Positions 21,631-26,501 of a DNA stretch of 26,501 nucleotides are shown in pieces (the stretch's first letter is position 1; the number at the start of each line of letters is the position of its first letter). The stretch is from IMG/VR virus record IMGVR_UViG_3300021425_000156, positions 1-26,501 of that record, one strand, 5' to 3'. The position numbers were made by a program, and so were the translations under genes. The notes below the pieces were generated by a model. That model saw nothing but the letters and a program-made list of their open reading frames with translations, ran no database searches and was not told the origin of the DNA. Origin of the DNA: a virus.

Positions 21631-23576
21631 TGCAATCAGTAGATTGGCAAAGAATAGCACCTGAAGTTGCAAAGCAATTACTAGGTGAACCCACTAGCAC
21701 CTCATCTAATGAATTAAGATGGGGTCGCAAGGGTTCTTTTGTTCTTAACTTAGAAGCAGGCACTTGGTTTGATTTTGAGAATGATAAAGGTGGTGGATTA
21801 ATAGATTTAATCAAACACATGAATCAAGATGTTAATACAGTTTTAAAAGAGTTTGGTTATGATCTAGCATTACAATCTAATGACTCCTTATTAAGTGGTT
21901 TTTCTCCCCCTAAAAGCAAAACCACTAGTAGTGCTAGATCATTCAGTAGAGATCAAATGATTGACCTTTATAAGCAAGCTATTGTGAAGGTTAAGTATGC
22001 TGATAACTTTATGGTTATGAGATTTCCTGAAGGTCACTTTATTAAACAAAAATACGCACCATTTACCCTTAACAATGATCAAAGTTGGTCTATGAAGAGA
22101 CCTGAAGGCTTACTACCTATTTATTACACAAATAAGTACCCTACTAAACCTATAATCATAAATGAAGGTGAGAAGGCTCTAAGGGGCTCAGAAGCAATTT
22201 ATGAGGGTGATAGTTGTACTTGGCATGGTGGGGTAAATAGCTGGGAGAAAGCAGATTGGAGTCCTATATTTGGCAGAGATGTTTGGATATTTCCTGATAA
22301 CGATGAAGCTGGTATTAAATGTGCTAATGAAATAGCTAAGATGCTAAAGAAGAATGGTTGTAAAGTAAAGGTGGCACAACCACCTGAATCATTTAATGAG
22401 AAAGATGATTTATATGATGCATATATAAGGGGTGATTTTAAAGAGTCAAAAGATTTAGAAGAATACATAATTAATTGTACTGAGAAGAAACCTAAAGGTG
22501 CTGTTACCTTTACAAGAGCAGATGAGGTGTTAAGGCAAGTAGATAATCCTGACTGGCTGATAGAAGATGTAGTAGAAAAAGAATCATTGATGTGCATCTT
22601 TGGAGCTCCAAAAAGTGGTAAGTCATTTATTGCTATAGCTATGGCAGCTTCTATTGCTAAAGGTGAGAGGTTTTATGGCAACAAAGCATACGCTAAACCA
22701 GTCATGTATGTATGTGGAGAGGGTCAGAGAGGTGTTAAGAGAAGATTAGCAGCTTGGCAACAAGGTATGTTTGATCTTAACAATGTACCTTTATATTTAT
22801 CAGACAGAGCAGTTAGAGTTAATGATCCTGATGATTTTAAGATGTTAGAAGAAGAGATAGAAGCATTGACACAACAAGTAGGTGATATTGGCATGATTGT
22901 TATTGATACATTCCAGCGTAACTTTGTAGGTAATGAGAATAGTGCAGAGGATGTAGGTAACTTTATTAATAAATTAGATGGACTGATATCACATTATAAA
23001 TGTTGTGTATGTTTGGTGCATCATACTGGTCATGGCAACTCTACAAGAGGTAGAGGATCAAGTGTAATGGGTGCATCATTAGATTATGAGTTTAAAGTAG
23101 AAAGAGATGATCAACCAGTTAATGGTTTTGTTGATGAACAAATGCTTGTATCTTTTGAGCAGACATTAAACAAAGATGGTCAAGGTATGGCTGTTAAGAA
23201 CTTTATGTTTAAAGAAGTACAGATCATAGGTGAAGGATTGAATCTAACATCAGGATTTTTAGAAGAAACTGATGTTGAAATAAAAGTTAAAAAGAAAAAA
23301 GGCTTACCGCCTATGCAACAAAGAGCTTATGATGCATTAATAGTCGTAGCTATGCAAAAAGATAGTGCTTCTCCACAAGATGTATATTTACAACCTAAAG
23401 ATTTAGAAGGTCATGTAAAAAATCTTAAAGGTGAAAACATAGAAGCTGACTTAATCAGAAAGCATCTAGAAGCATTAAAGGATAAAGATAAGGTTGTTTA
23501 TGATCCTGACTGGGGTTATCAACATGAAGATTTCAAAGATATGCCACCGAATTTTCCTGAAAAAAACGATGATTAG
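21630..23576 (+). CDS. Primase-helicase (TOPRIM plus RecA-like ATPase)
   Basis: This 648-residue protein likely primes and drives DNA replication. The N-terminus has SNELRWGRKGSFVLNLEAG and TWFDFENDKGGGLIDLIKHM, a primase head without zinc-binding Cys. The TOPRIM domain has Glu179 in INEGEKAL and Asp223-x-Asp225 in FPDNDEAG. The ATPase has a Walker A GAPKSGKS (325-332), a Walker B ending Asp426 in MIVIDTF, a VHHTGHG motif (463-469) and an arginine-rich RGRGSSVMGASLD segment, as in RepA-like hexameric helicases. A C-terminal winged-helix-like region follows. The start overlaps the SSB stop; the repeat region at 23577 begins right after the TAG stop. Confidence 0.9.
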   Translation: MQSVDWQRIAPEVAKQLLGEPTSTSSNELRWGRKGSFVLNLEAGTWFDFENDKGGGLIDLIKHMNQDVNTVLKEFGYDLALQSNDSLLSGFSPPKSKTTSSARSFSRDQMIDLYKQAIVKVKYADNFMVMRFPEGHFIKQKYAPFTLNNDQSWSMKRPEGLLPIYYTNKYPTKPIIINEGEKALRGSEAIYEGDSCTWHGGVNSWEKADWSPIFGRDVWIFPDNDEAGIKCANEIAKMLKKNGCKVKVAQPPESFNEKDDLYDAYIRGDFKESKDLEEYIINCTEKKPKGAVTFTRADEVLRQVDNPDWLIEDVVEKESLMCIFGAPKSGKSFIAIAMAASIAKGERFYGNKAYAKPVMYVCGEGQRGVKRRLAAWQQGMFDLNNVPLYLSDRAVRVNDPDDFKMLEEEIEALTQQVGDIGMIVIDTFQRNFVGNENSAEDVGNFINKLDGLISHYKCCVCLVHHTGHGNSTRGRGSSVMGASLDYEFKVERDDQPVNGFVDEQMLVSFEQTLNKDGQGMAVKNFMFKEVQIIGEGLNLTSGFLEETDVEIKVKKKKGLPPMQQRAYDALIVVAMQKDSASPQDVYLQPKDLEGHVKNLKGENIEADLIRKHLEALKDKDKVVYDPDWGYQHEDFKDMPPNFPEKNDD

Positions 23577-23705
23577 GTCGGAAGTGTCGGAAGGAAGTGT
23601 CGGAAGTTTTAAGGAAGTTTTTGGTGAAAAACAATAAATAGGTCGGAAGGAAGGGAAGGAAGTATGTAATACTTCCCTTACTTCCTACTAAATGTTCGGA
23701 GTTTT
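23577..23705 (+). repeat. GTCGGAAG iteron-like repeats, candidate replication origin
   Basis: This is the longest clearly noncoding gap between genes. GTCGGAAG occurs at 23577-23584, 23586-23593, 23599-23606 and 23642-23649, with a partial TTCGGAG at 23695-23701. GGAAG occurs eight times on this strand in all, and CTTCC twice as the right arm of a hairpin. All lie directly after the primase-helicase gene. Repeats of this sort beside a replication gene are a usual form of origin, but an operator array or a leader regulating the next gene would look alike. The partial repeat GGAG at 23698 also serves as ribosome site for the gene at 23706. Confidence 0.6.
23645..23685 (+). other. Hairpin in the repeat region with two alternative pairings
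   Basis: The left arm 23645-23658 (GGAAGGAAGGGAAG) pairs with 23672-23685 (CTTCCCTTACTTCC) in 13 of 14 positions. Alternatively 23659-23665 plus G 23658 (GGAAGTAT) pairs perfectly with 23669-23676 (ATACTTCC) over a three-base loop. The two pairings exclude each other. There is no T-tract after the stem, so it is not a normal intrinsic terminator. Confidence 0.7.
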
Positions 23706-24200
23706 ATGAAAACATATTTAGATGAAACATTAGAAGATAAATTAAAAGAACTTAGGGTTTATGAGTTAGAAACTTTTGTGAAGTGGGGTAATCGTAAACG
23801 AATCTTTAAGATGGTAGGTGTTCAGTTTGAGATTAAGTTTTGCAAAGCAGAACAATTATTAAAAGATTCTTTATACAGTGATACGACTGCTCAGAAACTT
23901 AAAATGGTTGAGATGATGATCAGAGCTTATGAGCAATTAAATATTAAATGCGAAGAAAGTGGTCACATTATGATCCAACCAAATGTTAAGTGTTTTAACT
24001 TTGATAATAAGACTGCATTAGTTTGTGATGCTGATGATGAGAAACCAGCACTTGAAATGATACATAAAGATGAGAATGACATAATGATATTTAGCATAGA
24101 AGAATTATTGAGATGTATCCCTGATGATTTTATGAAAGCAAAAGAACTGTTATCTAAATTAGACAAGTCAGTAAACATACAAAAGGTTACTTATGTCTAA
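23706..24200 (+). CDS. Conserved hypothetical phage protein, 164 residues
   Basis: The protein has a helical first half (MKTYLDETLEDKLKELRVYE, then FCKAEQLLKDSLYSDTTAQ, then MMIRAYEQLNIKCEE) and a beta-rich part HIMIQPNVKCFNFDNKTALVCDADDEKPALEM, ending with a helix (FSIEELLRCIPDDFM). A layout of 'M..RA+..L.......+.P.V......G..A.....+.A' is one I remember from unassigned phage proteins near replication or terminase genes. Ribosome site GGAG 23698-23701. It starts right after the repeat region, so its transcription or translation may be affected by that structure. No function can be assigned. Confidence 0.62.
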   Translation: MKTYLDETLEDKLKELRVYELETFVKWGNRKRIFKMVGVQFEIKFCKAEQLLKDSLYSDTTAQKLKMVEMMIRAYEQLNIKCEESGHIMIQPNVKCFNFDNKTALVCDADDEKPALEMIHKDENDIMIFSIEELLRCIPDDFMKAKELLSKLDKSVNIQKVTYV

Positions 24201-24327
24201 GTGGCATGGTGGTAAAGGATCAAAACGTAGACCTGAAGATAAGAAAAAGATAGACGATAACTGGGATAAGATATTTAAGAAGGAGAAGAAGGATGCCAAT
24301 AAAACTAAAACCAAGTGCAAAGATTAG
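24193..24327 (+). CDS. Small basic conserved phage protein (44 residues)
   Basis: The ORF begins MSKWHGGKGSKRRPEDKKK and has DDNWDKIFKKEKKD, matching a small protein seen in many phages with the pattern 'GGKGS.RRP....+....+D.IF'. AAAGG at 24182-24186 lies six bases before the ATG. It overlaps the preceding gene by eight bases and the next by 35. The strongly basic character may point to nucleic acid contact; function unknown. Confidence 0.6.
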   Translation: MSKWHGGKGSKRRPEDKKKIDDNWDKIFKKEKKDANKTKTKCKD

Positions 24328-24475
24328 AGATAGAGCTACAGGTAAGACAACTATTGAGCATTACTATCTAAAGTGTATGACTTTAAAAGAACTAAATGAT
24401 TATATTGAATCACCTAGTTCTAAGAAAAAGGTCATACAAAAATGTAAGAATGAAATAATAAGGAGAGAGAAATGA
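24293..24475 (+). CDS. Small conserved phage protein (60 residues)
   Basis: The sequence MPIKLKPSAKIRDRATGKTT, then EHYYLKCMTLKELNDYIES and KKKVIQKCKNEIIRRE, closely follows a widespread phage protein family of unknown function ('MPIKLKPS...RDR.TGK...+HY+.K...+.EL...+.......K...K.+NE+.RR'), found in T4-like, T5-like and marine phages as I remember. AAGGAG at 24280-24285 serves as ribosome site. It overlaps the next gene by four bases (ATGA). The strong conservation across distant phages suggests a basic role in infection, not yet assigned. Confidence 0.72.
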   Translation: MPIKLKPSAKIRDRATGKTTIEHYYLKCMTLKELNDYIESPSSKKKVIQKCKNEIIRREK

Positions 24476-25389
24476 ATAAAATTATGTTACAGAAAGTTAT
24501 TAATTTTCCAGCTTTAAAAAATAATCCAAAAAAAATGGATAAAGATTTTAAAATGGAAATTTTTGAAAACATCAACACAAATAACGCTAAGGATATTTAC
24601 AATAAATTTATGACAATGATTGAAGAATTAAGTGATGATATTCAAATAGCATCTAAATTTTTTATAACAAAAGATTTAACAGAATTTGTAATTGATAATA
24701 ATAAATTGTTATTAAATTCAGAAAAAATACAACAAGAATTTAGACTGCCATTTAATAAACCACTGCTTTTACAAAATGAACATTTTGATAATTTTACAGT
24801 TTTAATAAGACCTGTTTACCATAAAGTAAATGATATTGATTATTGTGCTGAATTTTTTTCTAAAGACGAAGATGCAAATAAAATATCATTAAATGGCATT
24901 GCATTAGGCTTCAATAAAAACATATTTAACAATATAAAACCAGCATATGAAAATATTTACACATTATATTTAACTGATGCTTTTATTCCTGATTCTGAGT
25001 GGGAAAATCAAAGAGCTCAACTATTAACTGTCACATTACTATCTTTTCTTTGTGCAACAAATTTACAAACAGAATTGCAAATTTTTGAATCAAAATCTGT
25101 AAAAGGATTAAAGTCTATTAATACTAATCACAAAGAATATTCATATAGAAATTTTTTGCAAAAACCAGTTTATGAACACAAAGTTCTAAACATTAATATT
25201 GGAAACAATAAAAATAATAATAATAAAAATAAATCATCTGATTATAAAAAAAGACTACATGACGTTAGAGGTCATTTAAGAAAACTTAAAACTGGTAAAA
25301 TATGCTGGGTTAAAGAACATAAAAGAGGTGATGTAAGTTTAGGGATAATCACAAAAGATTACAATTTAAGTTATAGGAGAAGTAAATGA
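24472..25389 (+). CDS. AT-rich accessory protein with RGH-type C-terminus (possible AcrVA2-like relative)
   Basis: This 305-residue protein has AAGGAG at 24459-24464 and ATGA overlaps on both sides. Residues about 1-95 are helical, then LPFNKPLLLQNEHFDNFTVLI opens a beta-rich part, followed by helices (ENQRAQLLTVTLLSFLCATN). An Asn/Lys linker (IGNNKNNNNKNKSSDYK) precedes the C-terminus RLHDVRGHLRKLKTGKICW, then VKEHKRGDVSLGIITKDY. Many phage proteins end in a similar R.H.RRGHWR...W+..+..G...LG pattern, and the Cas12a inhibitor AcrVA2 carries RPHIRRGHW near its end, as I remember. The relation is a hypothesis. By hand count GC is about 22% over 24481-24960, against about a third in neighbouring genes, which suggests recent acquisition. 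Confidence 0.55.
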   Translation: MNKIMLQKVINFPALKNNPKKMDKDFKMEIFENINTNNAKDIYNKFMTMIEELSDDIQIASKFFITKDLTEFVIDNNKLLLNSEKIQQEFRLPFNKPLLLQNEHFDNFTVLIRPVYHKVNDIDYCAEFFSKDEDANKISLNGIALGFNKNIFNNIKPAYENIYTLYLTDAFIPDSEWENQRAQLLTVTLLSFLCATNLQTELQIFESKSVKGLKSINTNHKEYSYRNFLQKPVYEHKVLNINIGNNKNNNNKNKSSDYKKRLHDVRGHLRKLKTGKICWVKEHKRGDVSLGIITKDYNLSYRRSK

Positions 25390-25604
25390 GTGATCAAGTA
25401 AACCATCCACCACATTACAATAATGGTGGCGTAGAATGTATAGACTACATCAAACAACAATTAGGCAGAGAATTCCCTGCTTATCTTGAGGGTAATGCAA
25501 TTAAATACTTGCATCGCCACAAATACAAAGATGCCAATATACAAGACTTACAGAAGTCTGTTTGGTATATTAATAAGTTAATAGAACATTACGAGAACTT
25601 ATGA
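25386..25604 (+). CDS. DUF3310 protein (nucleotide kinase-like)
   Basis: This 72-residue protein is a clear DUF3310 (PF11753) member: VNHPPHYNNGGVECIDYI at residues 5-22, then GREFPAYLEGNAIKYLHRHK and DLQKSVWYINKLI. The family includes small phage proteins and domains related to T7 gp1.7, a nucleotide kinase; many members are of the minimal size seen here. AGGAG (25376-25380) is five bases from the ATG. It overlaps the preceding gene and the next by four bases (ATGA). Likely role: nucleotide metabolism during phage DNA synthesis, by family. Confidence 0.85.
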   Translation: MSDQVNHPPHYNNGGVECIDYIKQQLGREFPAYLEGNAIKYLHRHKYKDANIQDLQKSVWYINKLIEHYENL

Positions 25605-25759
25605 AGATAGATAAACAAAAATTAGAACAGAAGATTAAGGAAGGTAAATCATCACATGATATTGCTATGACTTATGATGTGCATCCATCTACGATCAGAA
25701 GAAAAGCTAAAGCATTAGGTCTAAAGTTTCAAACACAATCGCACTGGAGAAAGGGATGA
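25601..25759 (+). CDS. Small helix-turn-helix protein
   Basis: The 52-residue ORF starts in an ATGA overlap with DUF3310 and ends in an ATGA overlap with the gpZ-like gene. The core LEQKIKEGKSSHDIAMTYD, then VHPSTIRRKAKALGL is a helix-turn-helix as in Hin-type resolvases and phage regulators: 'I..G.S..DIA..+.V...T+RR+.+.LG'. It is nearly all DNA-binding domain. It may control late genes or packaging (the small terminase lies 680 bases downstream), both only from position. Confidence 0.72.
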   Translation: MKIDKQKLEQKIKEGKSSHDIAMTYDVHPSTIRRKAKALGLKFQTQSHWRKG

Positions 25760-26349
25760 GGGTATCAGTAAAAAGCAATATAGATGAAGTAACAAAGTGG
25801 ACTACAAATGTCCAAAGAAAACAAATACCATTTGCAACTTCAAGTGCAATAAATAAAACGTTGTTTCAACTTAGAAAAGAGATGATGAAGCAGACTGTTA
25901 AGAAATTAGATAGACCTACTCCATTTACACAAAAAGGTTTCTTGGTTCAAACAGCAAAGAAAACAAAATTAAAAGGTATGTTGTACATAAAGCAACAAGT
26001 AGAAGAATATCTACAATATCAAATAGATGGTGGTATCAGATCAACTGGTAAGAATATACCTATTCCATATAAACCTAACGCTAGACTTAACAAGTATGGA
26101 AACATTATAGGTAAAAGAACTGGATTAATTAAAAAGAATACTCAATTCTTTGGAACTGTTAAAGGCATTGATGGTGTATGGGAAAGACAAAAGAAAGATA
26201 ACAGACTAAAGCTCATTATTGGATTTACAAAGACTGCTGCTTATGAACCTAAGTTTCCATTCTATGTTATAGCTGACAAATTTGTTGCTGCTAACTTTGA
26301 TAAGAATTTTGCAGAAAAATTTGCCCAAGCATTAAGGAGTGCCAAATGA
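25756..26349 (+). CDS. gpZ-like minor tail / morphogenesis protein
   Basis: This 197-residue basic protein resembles lambda gpZ-type minor tail (tail completion) proteins: IPFATSSAINKTLFQLRKEM near residues 24-43, LDRPTPFTQKGF near 51-62, then KGMLYIKQQVEEYLQYQIDGG and IRSTGKNIPIP, and a C-terminal helix NFDKNFAEKFAQALRSA. The pattern 'A.A.+NKTA..+R......+..F.RPTPFT..G+......K..L.A.+.+K..Q..YL..Q..GG.R' is typical. In lambda the gene lies between FII and U, in the structural module; here it lies before the small terminase, away from the tail genes. It overlaps the HTH gene by four bases. Confidence 0.75.
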   Translation: MRVSVKSNIDEVTKWTTNVQRKQIPFATSSAINKTLFQLRKEMMKQTVKKLDRPTPFTQKGFLVQTAKKTKLKGMLYIKQQVEEYLQYQIDGGIRSTGKNIPIPYKPNARLNKYGNIIGKRTGLIKKNTQFFGTVKGIDGVWERQKKDNRLKLIIGFTKTAAYEPKFPFYVIADKFVAANFDKNFAEKFAQALRSAK

Positions 26350-26429
26350 TAGGTTCTTCTACAGCATTCAACGTGGGTTATTCGCGACCACAGTTTTTTT
26401 TTAGCGACAGTCCAAATCTAATAGGGTAA
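26346..26429 (+). CDS. Possible 27-residue ORF before the terminase
   Basis: An ATG at 26346 overlaps the gpZ-like stop (ATGA), as at other junctions of this unit, and runs to TAA 26427-26429. The start is MIGSSTAFNVGYSRP and the middle is three Phe codons in a T9 run. It may be a real micro-gene or chance; the same bases can form a terminator-like stem. The overlap pattern is its main support. Confidence 0.3.
   Translation: MIGSSTAFNVGYSRPQFFFSDSPNLIG
26370..26402 (+). terminator. Terminator-like stem with T9 run, or cos-like site
   Basis: AACGTGG (26370-26376) can pair with CCAC-A-GTT (26388-26395) as a 7-bp stem with one bulged A and an 11-base loop, overlapping a run of nine T's (26394-26402). 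This would suit a terminator at the end of the early unit. The loop region TTATTCGCGACC is unusually GC-rich for the window and lies 50-70 bases before the small terminase start, the usual place of a cos site in lambda-like phages. The sequence does not decide between these. Confidence 0.4.
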
Positions 26430-26441
26430 TAAACTAACTGT

Positions 26442-26501
26442 ATGGCTACACAAAGAGAGATCGCAGACCATTTGGATTTATCAGTCAAAAGAGTCTCAGA
26501 A
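26442..26501 (+). CDS. Terminase small subunit, Nu1-like (3' partial)
   Basis: The visible 20 codons start MATQREIADHLDLSVKRVS. The pattern 'T+REIA.HLDLS.+RV' is the N-terminal winged helix-turn-helix of Nu1-type small terminase subunits, which recognise the packaging site. The gene runs off the window end. The large terminase and portal should follow, which would connect this end with the protease at the start of the window. The ribosome site is weak (AGGG at 26423-26426). Confidence 0.75.
   Translation, partial: MATQREIADHLDLSVKRVSE

Noticed and set aside
22199-22597. 132-codon open frame on the minus strand
   Set aside because: It lies wholly within the primase-helicase gene, whose TOPRIM and Walker motifs are intact, and has no ribosome site or partner genes. 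Other minus-strand frames (500-694, 1513-1701, 8916-9128, 9462-9677, 11212-11415, 14863-15045, 21566-21820, 23963-24178) are likewise shadows of coding genes.
1-26501. tRNA genes, integrase, CI-like repressor, insertion sequences
   Set aside because: I looked for cloverleaf-like segments, recombinase motifs and flanking inverted repeats and saw none I could support by eye.

Overview
This is most of the genome of a siphovirus with a lambda/HK97-type layout. It infects an AT-rich host, most likely a marine bacterioplankter. The basis is the gene order (protease/capsid, head-tail joining, tail terminator, tail tube, frameshifted chaperone, tape measure, tail tip, fibre), the very low GC, and fibre sequences of a kind common in marine phage metagenomes; the host assignment is inference. 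All genes lie on the + strand and use the standard code (TAA, TAG and TGA all act as stops). I see no tRNA, integrase or CI-like repressor.

Layout. Positions 1-6889 hold the structural module: an S78 prohead protease fused in frame to an HK97-fold capsid protein (5' end outside the window), a small basic head protein, two tandem paralogous head-tail joining proteins, the tail terminator, a small basic protein, the tail tube, a tail assembly chaperone with a clear -1 frameshift signal, a short tape measure, and two tail-tip proteins. Positions 6889-16068 hold a J-like tail-tip protein with an EF-hand-like loop, two small conserved proteins and a 1657-residue repetitive fibre. Positions 16107-17394 carry a small acidic protein and the lysis cassette (membrane protein, GTA-type holin, GH24 lysozyme), and a PD-(D/E)XK nuclease overlaps the lysozyme. 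A sigma70-like promoter at 17843-17870 begins a second transcription unit: small, start/stop-overlapping ORFs, a RecE-like exonuclease, a ribbon-helix-helix protein, a second PD-(D/E)XK nuclease, an SSB ending in DDDIPF, and a TOPRIM/RecA-like primase-helicase. A 129-bp GTCGGAAG repeat region that may be the replication origin follows. The rest is small conserved phage proteins, a strikingly AT-rich gene with a possibly anti-CRISPR-related C-terminus, a DUF3310 protein, a helix-turn-helix protein, a gpZ-like morphogenesis protein, and the first 20 codons of a Nu1-like small terminase.

The window ends at the small terminase and begins inside the protease, so the missing part is probably only the large terminase, a small connector gene, the portal and the protease N-terminus, a few kb in all. 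The early unit would make the exonuclease, SSB, primase-helicase and resolvase-like nuclease for replication and recombination; the late unit would make virions and lyse the host. Many junctions are 1-4 nt start/stop overlaps (TAATG, TGATG, ATGA), which implies translational coupling.

Points most worth following up are the AT-rich gene at 24472-25389, the repeat region at 23577-23705, the compact 26346-26441 segment before the terminase (micro-ORF, terminator or cos), the in-frame internal start in the protease-capsid fusion, and the duplicated joining genes.
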